64,000 nucleotides of DNA from Sapria himalayana (Eukaryota; Streptophyta; Magnoliopsida; Malpighiales; Rafflesiaceae): contig JAREIK010000734.1 in NCBI GenBank assembly GCA_029783825.1, forward strand, positions 84,691-148,690. The letters are read 5' to 3'. Below the pieces are notes generated by a model, which was not told where the DNA came from, did not search any database, and saw nothing but the letters and a program-made list of their open reading frames with translations. The position numbers and the translations under genes are program-made. Positions 12,100-25,607 of the stretch are shown piece after piece (positions within the stretch are counted from its first letter, which is position 1; each line of letters starts with the position of its first letter).

Positions 12100-13681
12100 T
12101 AAAAGTTGCATGTCATAGTTGTAAAAGATATTAACTTATTTGTGATCAACAAATATAAAGGGCCACATACTTGTGTAAATCCATGTTTAAACCGAGACCA
12201 TCATTAACTAGAGTCAAAGTTGGTTGCTACTCATATAGAATCTATAATTATGACATAAATTATATTGTCCCCTGCTACTATTCAAGTAATCATGATGGAG
12301 AAATGGAGATATAAAATTTCATATAAAAAAGCCTTGGATGGGAAGCATAAGGCATTTATACACTTATTTGGTGATTTTATTTAATCATATATAGATCTAC
12401 CACATTTGTTCATGGCCATAGAATAAGCCAATCCTAGATGTGTTGTTATTTGGAAAACCATCTTTCATAGTGTGTCAAATAATGAGACATATCAGTGCAT
12501 GTTCTAGTAATTCAAGCCATTTATTGAAGGGTTCACAAATTATCATTCTATACTAAGTATTAATGGTACACATTTGTATGAGAAGTATAAAGGGACATTG
12601 TTGATTGCTATGAGATGTGACTGAAATAATTAGTTATTTCCATTGACATTTACTATCATAGAAGGCAAGAATATTGATAGTTGGGGAATTTTCATGGCAT
12701 GTATCAGAAATAGAGTAACTTAACGGACAGGGATTTGTGTAATATTTGACAGACATCCAGGTATTATAGCAGCTATGAGTGATCATCATTTTAATTGGGA
12801 TGCACCATATGGCTATCACAAGATCTATATGTATCATCTTGCAAGTAATTTTATGACCAGCTTCAAAGATAAATAGAATTGGTCTGCAAAGTAGATGTTG
12901 TGACAACAACACAGAAGATGAATAGGCATATGGCTACAATTGAGAGAATTAATTTTGAAGTACGATAATGGTTAGAGGTGATCCTCTTCCGTTATGAGTA
13001 CTTTCTCATGATGGAAGTTGAAAATATGGAATAATGACAACCAATATGTCAAAGGTATTTAATAGTGAACATAAAGGGGCTCATAGCTTACTAATCACTA
13101 TATTAGTTCAGTTAATATTTTCTTGCCTTAACAGTTACTTTGCTACAAGAAGGGAACAAGGTGCTGATAGATTAGCATCAGATGAGCAGTTCACACCATA
13201 TGTTGATACTCGGATTCAAGGTCATGTGGTTAAGGCTGAATTAATAGAAATTGTTCTTTACGATTACATATAGGGCATATTTTCATGTAAGGTCCAAGAG
13301 ACCTCAACATAAATGACAAGAAATATACATGTGGTAAGACACTGATATATGGATTTCCATGTAACCATTACATAGCAACATGTCAGCATCAATGTGTTGA
13401 TTTTTAGTTATTTGTTCAAGACTACTACACTACGTAGTCCTACTATGACACTTGAAAAATCTTGTTTTATCCCATATTCAAAGAAGATGAATGACTTTTT
13501 TATGATGGTCCAATAATTATAGCTAAAATGTCAATGAAACGACAAAGTCAATGGCTATCCTAAATCAATCCGTTTGCATAATAAAATAGACATTAGGGAG
13601 GAGAAAACTAAGATAAAATGTTGGTTGTGTAAACAAGAGGGTCACAATCAGTGGTCTTGTAAGAATAGAAATCAAGTTTAG
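12100..13681 (+). pseudogene. MuDR-type MULE transposase, inactivated
   Basis: Translated pieces match the DDE transposase of MuDR elements: GTHLYEKYKGTLLIAMRCD near 12562-12620, then NIDSWGIFMACIRNRVT, VIFDRHPGIIAAMSDHH, and HLASNFMTSFKDK near 12838-12870. The 3' part gives a SWIM-type zinc-binding segment (YTCGKTLIYGFPCNHYIA, about 13324-13378) and a CX2CX4HX4C zinc knuckle (CWLCKQEGHNQWSC, 13619-13660). The frame is broken by many stops, such as at RNRVT-stop-RTG and QCMF-stop. The first catalytic Asp of the expected DGT motif is Asn here (INGTHL), and the first Cys of the SWIM CxC pair is Tyr. The second Asp (DRHPG, 12748-12750) is kept. The 5' start is not defined. The product would have bound the inverted ends and moved the element; it cannot now. 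Confidence 0.9.
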
Positions 13682-13911
13682 TTGTTTATTTGTAAAAGAG
13701 GCCTCACTTTTTTGTTGTTATTCGGTATAAGACTTATGTACTAATATTAATTTTTTATAAATGAGGCCCTGATTTTTTGTTGTTGTCTTGTATCAAACTT
13801 ATTCTATTGAATGAAACATTCTTATTCTATGTGTGTATTATAAATTATCATTGTGATTAATATTGATAACCATGTTTGATAATTATTCTAGATTTGTTAT
13901 ATCTTATAGAT

Positions 13912-15964
13912 ATGGCTAGGGGGTTTCATGATGTGGATCTGTCGGATACATCTATCTTGGAATTACAAGATAGACACCGATCACACTAAGTAGATACGGA
14001 GCAAGTACATAATTATTAATTAGCAATTACTATTAGTAGTTTTAACATGTAATTTATACATAATCATTGTTAAATTTGGTTGTTTCGTTGCTTATAGATT
14101 CATGAGATCCTCTACCCTCGACAACAGATGAGAGCCTTCATGACTATGTGGAGGATGGATATTTGGATTCAGCCATACATGATTAGGGTTGGATTTTATG
14201 CTATATATCATTTGGGCCACATTGCAATTGATTAGCCACTTATCACCTCACTCTTCGAGAGATGGTCGCCCAAGATACACACATTTCATGTGCTAGTAGG
14301 AAAGATGATGATTATCTTATAAGATGTCACCATCCTCCTTGGCCTTCGTATCCATGACCCAACAGTCACTGGCACATATGTGTTTGATGTGGCGGTGTTG
14401 TGCGTGGAGTTGCTCGGTGTCATCCCATCCACCGATGCTATCAGAAGAGCCACTATCTCTTTGTGGTGGTTATGTATCTAGTTATACACCCCACCACCTG
14501 TTGCAGATGAAGTAACATTAGAGTGTTGTGCATGTGGGTTCATCTTAGTGCTTATTGGATCCTTCTTGTCTGTGGACAAGAAGGGTGTGCATGTTCTCAT
14601 GTTCTTTCTCTCACTACTTTGAGATTTGATGGATACTATGAGATATAGTTGGGGTGGTGCAGTACTAGCACATACATACCATGAGTTATGCCTAGCTAGC
14701 TTAAATCATAGCCATGGTATTAGCAGTTGTATTACACTAATACAAGTATGTAATAAATGAGAATGTGTGTTGTTATGTATGGATGATTTATCATATTTTT
14801 CTTAACACAATATAAAAACTACAATATTATGACCCAATTTCTAATTATTTTGTATTCAGCTATGGTCTTGGGATAGACTTCACGTCAGGTGACCCAATTT
14901 TGGGCAACCACACGCAGATATAGCACCACCACCCGCTCATGCCTTACACGATGCTGATGTCAATTTCGGGAATGGTGACCTACCTGAGGCTATTCGTAAT
15001 GGATTACCAGCTCAATCTCTGTCAAAGCTAGAGGTAGAGCTAGCTCTTTCACTAGGGGGTAGATGAAGAGTACCTTTGACATGGGTGCATAACCCATCGG
15101 GTGTACTCCTAAATCGACATCAGGTAGATGCACAGACTCCTGATCAGGTAATATTTATGTAAAATTATATGGTTCTATATTAATTATATTCATATTATTG
15201 TAAAATTTATTGATATTATGTGTTCACATGTAGGTGTCATGGCAGCCATACATGGGAGAGTTACTTGATCAGCTCCCATATATCTGCTTAGCTGATCAGG
15301 AGATCTAGGAGATGATGTCATAGCTTATTTGTTTCAAGATTGTTGAGTGGAATCATCCAAATAAAGTCATGCACTAGTTTGGAATGCTTCAAGAGATACC
15401 TCCAGCTTGCTCATACGAGGAACAGTTGCATGCAATGGATGCATGTGGATGATACCAGTGCGATTGGGTGATGTATAATGCCACATACATAGAATTATAG
15501 GAGACATGAGTGGCTAGGATTATCACTTCACCCCCTATGGTAGGTATAATGGACTTTCATTATCCATACATGCAGTGGTATCATCGTATTACATGATGTT
15601 TTATGGCACCATTACTTCATAGGAATGATATGGGGTTCCATACTACAACCGGTAGTATAGATCTTATGGTAGGTTAGAGTCATGTGTATCTAAAATATTT
15701 TTCCTAATTTTTAATAATTAGATTATGTAATTATAATTCTTTCTTTGGTTCGCTCAGATTGCCACTATGGTTGACATAGTCATTCACTCTCGTGTTGATA
15801 CCCTTAGTGCTTTATGCGACATACATCATATTACCCGATCGGTGTTATACCAGATTGGTGAAGAACATCATATCATTAGGTACACTAAGGAAGCTTCGAC
15901 ATCACATGAACCATTTATTAGATCTCAGTTTTCATCAACACCATCACGTATGCATCCCATTTGA
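13912..15964 (+). pseudogene. Plant mobile domain (PMD) gene, MULE-borne, inactivated
   Basis: Five exons with plausible GT/AG borders can be followed: 13912-14004, 14098-14745, 14860-15147, 15234-15668 and 15758-15964. Exon 2 encodes typical PMD sequence: FYAIYHLGHIAID, PLITSLFERWSPKIHTFH, DVTILLGLRIHDPTVTGT, and later GAVLAHTYHELCLASLN. Exon 3 begins LWSWDRLHV, and exon 4 carries QFGMLQEIPPACSYEEQLH-like sequence after one stop. PMD proteins (MAIN/MAIL1 relatives) are nuclear factors in plants and are often carried by MULEs and Ty3/Gypsy elements; their molecular role is not settled. The gene is dead: stops lie in exon 1 (CAC-TAA), exon 2 (IAID-stop, MIIL-stop) and exons 3-4. It sits 230 bp downstream of the transposase on the same strand, so both were likely mobilised together. 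Confidence 0.9.
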
Positions 15965-16934
15965 TGTAGAGAGAGAGGGAGAGAGGGAATTGATCACAAA
16001 GGTCATGCTCGAGATGCTAGCTTTGGTTATGGTTCAGATAGTGAGAGTGGTTTAGGTACACTTCGAGCCGACAATGCCTACTTTTTACCCTTCATCCAAG
16101 ATGTTTATACCCACACACACCTACATATCACCTTACATACCCACTTAAATTGACGCATCACCTTCCATACCCCTATATTGACACAATTCCTCTAAAAGTG
16201 TTTGTTCCTTCTGATTATCCAAGATATTCTCTGATCATCTTGGACACAATTCCTGCTAAAGTTGTGTGTGTGTTAAATTTATCTTCTTCAAGTCTTTTAA
16301 ATAAATATGCTTATCTATTTTTGTTGCATGTGATGTTTTATGTATTTTGATTGAAACAGAAAGGAGGGTACAGATTTTGTTGCCAAGGTGAAATTAAGTT
16401 TAAGCGACTAGGCATGATGCCTCCCACAACCAATATCTTCGAGAGGTTGTTCATACATGGGATTAGATTGCGAGATCACTTGTTGTCTATGCACAAAAAA
16501 AAGGCTGGAGGCACATACAACTCTTTTTGTGGGACCTGGGAGAAGATTGTCAATTCTACATCATAGATATGATTTGATGTTTAGCATGATTATGTATTTG
16601 TTGGATGATTAGAACTCATGTGTGTGTGTGTTAGCTTCAAATATGGGTTTAATTTATTTTGTAATTTTTTTAGTTGGATACAATAGAATCTATGTATTCT
16701 ATAATTTAATTTTTTGCACTTGAGATGTGGATAATTAAAAGACTAATGAAGAAATCTATATAATATGCAAATGCTGAATTGTTTGGAGCTGTAGGGGTTG
16801 GTGAAGAGGAGGAGGCCACTCGTGGAATAAATGGTTGAAAAATTTAGGGGGTTAGGTGAAAATGAAGAAAAGAAAATGGAGGAAGGGAGAAGAAGATTAT
16901 ACAGGGATAAACTAGTTTAAAAGCTAGTGTTTTG
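15965..16934 (+). other. 3' part of the MULE, no clear gene
   Basis: After the PMD frame there is a proline/threonine-rich low-complexity stretch (about 16070-16280, with CACACACCTACATATCACC-like words). A 71-codon open frame follows at 16351-16566 (it includes CCQGEIKFKRLGMMPPTTN and ends in TAG). It may be a last PMD-gene exon, but I do not recognise it. The remainder to the inverted repeat is AT-rich. Confidence 0.4.
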
Positions 16935-17200
16935 AATGACAGATATTAGTTTAATTAAATAGTCATCATTCCCAATGCCAGTATTTGAAAATTTTTAAAT
17001 TTAATAGCTAGCATTGAGAATGACTACCATTGGTTTAATTAAATAGCAGTCGTTCCTAAAGTTGGCATTTAATAATGTTTGAAATTCAAATGCCGGCATT
17101 GTGAATGATGACCATTTGTTTAATTAAATAGTCATCATTCTCAATGCTGGCATATGAAAATTTTTAAAATCTATAACCAAAATTCACAACACAGGCATCT
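16935..17200 (-). repeat. MULE right terminal inverted repeat (modular)
   Basis: This is the inverted partner of 11640-11930, with three modules sharing TTTAATTAAATAGTCATCAT and flanked by AATGC(C/T)(G/A)GCAT words. The outermost word, GGCATCTGC, lies just inside the presumed element end and mirrors GCATCTGG near 11641. Confidence 0.85.
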
Positions 17201-17213
17201 GCTTTTTAAAATA

Positions 17214-17550
17214 CAAAAGCATGGTTATTAATATTAAATTCTAAAAATAAATTTCAAGATAATTATTTAGTGAGGGATATTTTCTGGAGCTAATTTTATA
17301 GGAAAAATTGATCAATAAATTCATTGATAAATTTAGCACCAACCTTTGTACAAAAATCTAAGACAATATTGGCTAGAGATATTTTTCCATCAAAAATTTT
17401 TATCACTATTCCATCAAAAATCTATCACAAATTATTCATTCAATATAAAATCAAACATATCTTGCTATTCCCTAGCTAATCCCTTTGAAATTAGCTAGGG
17501 ATTATTTGCCTAAGAAATTTTCATAGCTAAATAGATAATTTCTTATAGTG
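17214..17550 (-). mobile_element. CACTA element terminus (element A), inverted
   Basis: Read on the minus strand from 17550, the sequence begins CACTATAAGAAA, a canonical CACTA/En-Spm terminal repeat. It continues into subterminal sequence with repeated CCCTAGCTAAT and GGGATTAGCTAG words. It is collinear for about 300 bp with the plus strand from 36468, e.g. shared AAATTTTTGAT, TAGATTTTTG and AAATAATTATCT in the same order. The TCTA array starts directly outside the terminal base. The interior of this element extends leftward, where the MULE interrupts it. Confidence 0.85.
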
Positions 17551-19043
17551 TATGTGTCTATCCATCTATATATCTATTTATATATGTATCTATCTATTTG
17601 TCTGTCTGTCTATATGGATATCTATATATTTATATATCTATATATCTATCTATTTGACTATTTATCTATTTATCTATTTATCTATTTTTTCTATCTATCT
17701 ATCTATATCTTCTATTTATCTAATAATCAATCAATCAATCTGGCTGTCTATCTATCTATTTATCTGTCTATCTATATATCTATTTATCTATTTATAAATC
17801 AATCTATCTATTTGTTTATCTATCTATATATATCTATTTATTTGTCTACCTATCTATCTCCCAATCAATCTAAATATCTGTTTATCTATTAATTTATCTA
17901 TCTATCTCTTTGCATATATGTCTATATATCTATCTATAAATCTGTCTAACTATCTATCTATCGATCTTTCTATATTTTTATCTAACTAACTAACTATCTA
18001 TCTATTTAGCTATCTTTCATTATTTCATTCTATCTGTCTATCTATCTATTTATCTATCTATCTTTATATATATATATATATATTTATATTAATCAATATA
18101 TAAATCTGTCTATCAATCTATCTATAAATATGTATATCAATCAATCTATCAATGTTTCTATCAATATGATTATATATTGGTCCATATATATGTCTATCTA
18201 CAGTATATCTATCTATATATCTATCTGACTATCTAGGTGTCTATCTGTCTGTCTCTCTATATATTTATTTATATGTGTATCTATATATCTATCGATCTAT
18301 TTATCTATTTATCTATCTATTTGTCTATTTATTTATTAATCTACCTATCTATCTTTCATTATATCAATCTATTTATCAATTAATCTACCTATTTGTCTAT
18401 CAATGTATCTATCAATCTGTTTGTCAAAATATTTATTTATCTATTTGTCTATTTGTCTGTCTGGCTATTTGTCTATTTGTCTGTCTGGCTATCTATCTAT
18501 TTAACTATCTATCTATCTATTTGTCAGTTAGTCTAACTATCTATCTGTCAGTGTGTCTAGTTTTCTATATGTTTATCTATCAATCTGTCTGGATATCTAT
18601 TAGTCTTTCTAATTGTCAATCTGCCTAACTATCTATCTACCTGACATTTTGCCTGCATAAATATTTGTATGTTTATCTATCTATTTATCTATCAATCAAT
18701 CATTCTATCTATTTATCTGTCAATCTATCTACCTATTTGTCTATCTATTTGTTGATGTATCTATCTATGTATCTGTCTTTCGATCTTTCTATCTATCTGA
18801 CTATCAATCTAACTAAATATTTATTTGTCTATCTATCTGTCTATCTATCTATTTATCTGCCATTTGATATATCTATCTATCATTATGTCTTTTTATCCAT
18901 CTATCTATCTATCTATTTATTGGACTATCTATGTATCTATCAATCTATGTATCCATCTATATGTCAATTTGACTATCTATTTGTATATCTATCTATTTAT
19001 CTATCTATTTATCTATCTATCAATCTGACTATCTATCTATCTG

Positions 19044-19075
<32 letters not shown>

Positions 19076-22000
19076 ATCTTTCTAAAAATTTGTCTATTTA
19101 TTCATCTAAATATCTATCTACTTATCTATATGTCTATTTGTCTATCAATCTATTTAGCAATCTATCTATCTACATGTCTTTCAATCTATATATCTTTCTA
19201 TCTATCAATCTCTCTAACAATTATTATATCAAATTGTGTATCAATATGTCTATCAAGCTATCTATAAATCTATCTATTAATTTGCCTATCAAACATTAAA
19301 TCTATCTATCTATCTATCTTACTATTTGTCTATCTATATGTAATATATGTGTCTATCTATCTGTCTATTTATCTATTTATCTAATTATTTATCTAATTAT
19401 CTATCTATCTGTCTGTCTATCTATATATGTATTTGTATATCTATCTATCTATATATGTATCTAATTATCTATCTATGTATCTATCTATATATCTATCTGT
19501 CTATCTATCTATCTATCTATCTGTTGTCTATCTATCTATTTATAAATCTTTCTGTCTATCTATTTGTCTATCTTTCATATATCTTTCTCTCTATCTATAT
19601 GGCTATCTATCAATCTATCTTTCTATTTATCTATCAATCTATCTATCTAATTGTCTATCTATCTATCTTTTTATATGTCTATCTTTATATTGTTCTACCT
19701 ATAAATTTATTTATCAATAAATCTACCTATTTATCTATTAATCTATCTATCAATTTGTCTATCAAACTATTTTTATATCTATCTATGTGTCTATCAATTT
19801 ATTTATCTATCTGTCAATTTTTCTACCTATCTATCTGACTATTTTTATCTATCTATCTATTTATTTGTATATATATCTATCTATCTATTTATCTATATAT
19901 ATTTATTTGTCTGTCTGTCTGCCTATCTAACTATCTATCTATTTGGATGCCTGCCTATTTGTCTATCTATATATCTATCTATCTGTCTATATATCTATGT
20001 ATTTATCTGTGTATATATATACCTTTCTTTCTATATAAGTATCTATCTATTGATCTATCTATCTATATGATAATCTATCTGTCTATCTATCTTTGTAATT
20101 ATTTGTCTATCTATGTGTCTATCTATCTGTGTATCTATATGGGTATTTATTTATCTATCTATTTGTCTATCTATATATCTATCTTTCTACCTATATATTT
20201 ATTTATCTATCTATATGTTTGTCTATGTATCATTCTATCAACTATCTATCTATCATTCTATCTTTCTATCTAAAAATATATTTATGTATCTGTCTTTCAA
20301 TTTTTCTATCTATATTTATATCAATCTCTCAATCAAATTTGTATATGAAACTATGCATCAATTTATTTATCACTCTATCTATCTTTCTGACTCTTAATCT
20401 ATCTATTAATATGTCAATCTATCTATCTATCTATCTGACTATCTATGTATCAATCTATGTGTCTATCTATATGTCTATCATTTTGTCTATCTATGAATCT
20501 ATTTGTAAATCTATATATCATTCTATTTATCTATCTATTTATCTATGTATTTATTTATATATATGTATTTATGTCTATCTATTTATATATTTATCTATCT
20601 ACTTGTCTATTTGTCTATCTCTCTATTTATCTTTCTTTATATTAAATTGTCAATCATTCTGTATAACTTTTTGTCTATTTATCAGTCTTTCTATCTGCCC
20701 ATCTATCTATCTATCTTTCTATAATTCTATTTATCTATCTTTATATCTATCTGTCTATTTATTTTTCTATCAATCAATCAATCTATCAATCAATCTATTT
20801 ATCTTTCAATCATTCAATCTAATTATCAATCAATCTACCTATTTGTCTATCTATTTGTTAACCAATCTATCTATCGAACTATTTATCTATCTATATATTT
20901 ATCTGTCTCTATGTCTATATGTTTGTCTCTTTTTCTGCCTATCTATATGTTTATCTGTCTAGTTGTCTAAATTTTTCCCTTAATGTCTATCTTCCAAACT
21001 AACGATCTACTTGATTGTCTCTTTTTCCTAGCTATTTGTCTGACTATCTATCTGTTTATCTGTCTATATTTCTATCTATTTATCTATTTATACATCTAAC
21101 TAACTATCTATCTGTCTATCTACATATCTATTTGCATATCTATAAGTTTATCTATATGTCTATCTATATGTCTATCATCTATCTATCTATCTGACTATAT
21201 ATATATATCTATATATTTATATATTATTTGTCTATCTATTTGTCTATCTATCTATCTATTTATCTATAAATCTGTCTGTCTATTTGTCTGTCTACCTATC
21301 TTTTTATCTATCTATCTATCAATATAACTATTTATCTATCGAACTATCTATCAATATATCTGTCTATCTATCTATTTATATATCTATCTATATGTTTGTA
21401 TATCTATTTTTAATATATCTATCCATCAATCTATCTAATAATCTATTTATCTATCTAACTATATATCTATCTATCTATATATCGATATATTTGTCTATTT
21501 ATCTTTCTGTCTATTTGTCTATTTATATATTTTTATATTTATCTTTCTATCTATGTCTATCTATCTATCTATTTATCTACCTATCTATATATAAATCTAT
21601 CTGACTTTGAATTTGTCTTAGCTATATATATATTGATCTCTCTATCAGTTTGTATATCCAACTATATTTCAATCTATCTACAAATCTATATATCTATCTG
21701 TCTATTAATCTTTCTATCAATCAATCGATCTATCTCTGTTCCTATGTTTTTATCTATCTATCTATCTATCTATTTAATTATATGTCTATATATGTAACTA
21801 TATATCTGTATATCAATATATATATATATATCTATCTATCTATATATCCGTCATTCAATCTGTCTATGTTTCTATCATCTATTTGTCTATCTTTTTATCT
21901 ATCTTTTTGTCTATTAATTTGCCTAACTTTATATCTATCTTTCTATCAATATATCTATTTATCATTCTATTTATCTATCTATCTATCTATCTTATTGAAA

Positions 22001-23428
22001 ATGTATCCATCTATCTCTCTATCTATCAATGTATCAATCTTATTGTAAATGCATTCATTTATCTCTCTATCTATCATTTTATCTGTCATTATATGTGTCT
22101 ATCTATCTTTCTATGCATCAATCTATCTAGTTTTCTAACTATCTATCTTTATATTTATCAATCAATCTATCTCTAAATTTATCTGTCTATCAATCTGTCT
22201 ATCTACCAATCTAATAATCTTTCTGTCTATCTATGTATCTATCTATCTATCTATCTATCTTTCTACCTATTTATCTATCTATATAATGATCTGTCTATCC
22301 ATATATTTATCTTGCTATCTATCTATATATCGTTATATCTGTGTATTTATCTATATATTAATCTATCTAACTTTTTATACATCTTTCAATATATCTATCT
22401 ATCAATATATCTATATATCAATTTATCTAATTATCTGTCGTTCCCTCTATCTATCTATTTATCTATTTATCTGTCTATCTATCTATTTGTCAATCATTCA
22501 ATCAGTCTATCTATCTATCAGTCTATCCTTTTATCATCTTTTTTCCTATCTATCTATCTATCACTTTTTCTATCTGTCTATCTGACTGTCTATCTATCTA
22601 TCTATCTTTTAGTATTTCTATCTATCTATCTATCTATCTATATATTTGTCTATCTATCTTTGTAATAATAAATCTATCGATCTATCTATTTATATATCTA
22701 TCTATCAAACAATTCATCTATCTGTCTATCTATTTGGCTATCTATATATATTCTATTTATTTATCAATCTATCGATCTACATGTCTACCTATTTAATTAT
22801 CTATCATTCTATCTATTTATCTATCTATATATCTATCTATTTGATTATTTTCTATTTATCTATATGTCTATCTATAATCTATCTATGTATCTATCTTTAT
22901 AATAATCGATTTATCTATCTATCTATTTATCTATTTCTTTATAAATCTTTATGTTTATATAAAAGATATCTATCTATCTTTCTATCTATATATCTATATA
23001 TATCTAAAAAAAATTTAATCTAGCTATCTATCTATATATATATTTATCTATTTATGTATCTATTTATTTATCTACCTATCTATCTATCTAACTATATATC
23101 TATTTGTCTATCATTTAATTTGTAAATCTATCTATCTATGAATCTATATATCAATCTATCTATTAATCTCTATATCAATCTATCTATAAATTTGTTAATC
23201 TATATATTAATATGTCTATCAATGTGTCAATCTAAATGTTTATAAATCAATCAATCTGTTTGACTATCTTTATATCTATCTATTTCTTTATATAGGTGTC
23301 TATCTAACTAACTATCTATCTATATATTTATCTACCTATCAATTTGTCTAACTATCTATGTTTTTATTTGTCTATCTATCGATCTATCTGTCTATCTACC
23401 TGTCTATCTATATATCTATCTATCTTTA

Positions 23429-23468
<40 letters not shown>

Positions 23469-25575
23469 TCTATCTATCATTCTATCTATCTGTCTATCTT
23501 GGTTACTATATATTTGTAAATATATGTATCTATCTATTTTGCTATCGATATGTCTATCTATCTATCTACCTATCTCTATAACTATCTATCTATTTATCTT
23601 TTATTTTCATATGTATCTATTTATCTATTTATCTATCTAGCTATCTATCTATTTATCTATATATCTATCTATATATCTATTTGTCTATCTATATATCAAT
23701 CAATCAATCAATATATCAATCAATCAATCTGTCTATCAATATGTTTATTGATCTGTATATCAATTTATATAACAATGTTTATATCAATCTATCTATCATT
23801 GTGTCTATCAATATGGCAAACTATCTCTTAATCTTTATGTCTTTATATATGAATATCTATATATCAATCTACTTATATATCTATCTATTTATCTATCAAT
23901 CTATCTGTATGTCTATCTATTTTTATATCAATCAATCACTCAATCTATTTAACTATTAATATATCTACCAAACTATCTATCTATCTATCTTTTATCAGTC
24001 TATATCTTTGTTTGTTTTATTTGACTATCTTTCAATCTTTTTGTCTATTTATTTGTCGTTCTATCTTTTTATATATCTATTTATGTCTTTTTCTTTCTCT
24101 CCATCTATCTATCATTCTTTCTATCAATCTAGTTGTCGGTGTGCATATTAATTTATATGTCTATCTATTAGTGTATCTATTTGTCAATCTATTATTCTAT
24201 ATATTTGTCTATATATCTTTCTAGCTATTTATCTTATATTATTTCTCCCTCTTTTTATTTGTCTATATATCTATCTATTTATCAATCTATGAATTTGTTT
24301 GCCAAACTATCTATCTATCTATCTATATGATATCTATCTGTCTATATATTTGTCTATATATCTATCTATCAATATATCTATTAAACTATATATCTATATG
24401 TTTATCTATCTATTTGTCAGTTTATCTGTATGTTTGAATGTCTACCAATCTATCTGTCTATCTTTCTATCTATTTGTATATATCTTTGTATATTTGTCTT
24501 TCTATCTATCTGTCCATCTATATGTCTGTATGTTTATCTATCTGTCTATCTGTCTAGCTATCTATCGATATGTCTATCTGTCTATGTATCTATCTATCAA
24601 TCTATATATCAATCTATCTATCTATATATCTATCTATCAATTTGTTTATTAATCTATCTATTTATGTGTCTATCTAGCTGTCTAATTATCTATTTATTTG
24701 TATAGCTATCTATCTATCTATTGTTCTGTCTAATATTCTATTTATCTATTTGTCTATCTATCTATCTATCTATCTATCTCTATATCTATTTGTATATCTA
24801 TCTGTCTATCTATATCTCGAATAATCTATCTATCTGTCTATCTATCTATCTTTATTTATATCCATCTATCTATCTATCTAGCTAATAATCTACATATTTA
24901 TCTATCTATATATCTATATAATCTATCTATATATCTTTTTATCTATCTGTCTATTTATCTATGTATCTATCTAACGATCTATATACCTATTTATCTATCT
25001 ATAATTCTATATCTCTATAATTCTATCTCTCTATCTTTCTATATATATTTCTATATATCTACCTATCTATCTGTCTATCTATCTATCTATCTAACTAACT
25101 AACTAACTATCTCTCTATTATTCTATCTTTATCTCTATCTATTTATTTACATATATATATATATATATATATCTATATATCTATCTATTTATGTATCCAT
25201 CTATATGTATATCTTTTTGTCTATCTATTGATCTATTTATCTATCTATCTATCTATATAGGTATTTGTTTATTTATTTGTCAAATGATATGTCTATGTAT
25301 CTATCTATTGAATGGTATATGTATTTGTATATCTATCTATCTATATTTTGAATAGTTTGTATATTTGTATATCTATCTATCTAATTGTCTATTAATTTGT
25401 CTATCTATCTTTCCATCAATCTGCCTATTAATTTGTCTATCCATCTACCCATCAATCTGTCTATTATTATTTTTATAAATTTGTATATCTTGTGTCTTCT
25501 AATTTATATTTCTATCTATCTATATATCTAGCTATATATCTATTTATATGTTTATATATCTATCTATTTTTCTAT

Positions 25576-25607
<32 letters not shown>

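Larger units (their letters stand above)
11640..17213 (+). mobile_element. Decayed MULE (Mutator-like) element with PMD gene
   Basis: The interval is bracketed by inverted, internally repetitive ends (left about 11640-11930, right about 16935-17200). Inside are a MuDR-type transposase remnant (about 12100-13681) and a plant mobile domain gene remnant (13912-15964), both on the plus strand. MULEs carrying both genes are an established arrangement in plants. All genes hold in-frame stops, so the element is not autonomous now. Exact outer ends and the expected 8-11 bp target duplication could not be fixed by eye. Immediately right of the element is the terminal 335 bp of a CACTA element, so the MULE probably inserted inside that element, close to its end. 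Confidence 0.85.

Noticed and set aside
12634..12912. Minus-strand 92-codon frame
   Set aside because: Shadow of the MULE transposase, whose plus-strand translation is clearly conserved.
20129..20962. 277-codon open frame, the longest in the window
   Set aside because: Pure TCTA-repeat translation with no codon or domain structure.
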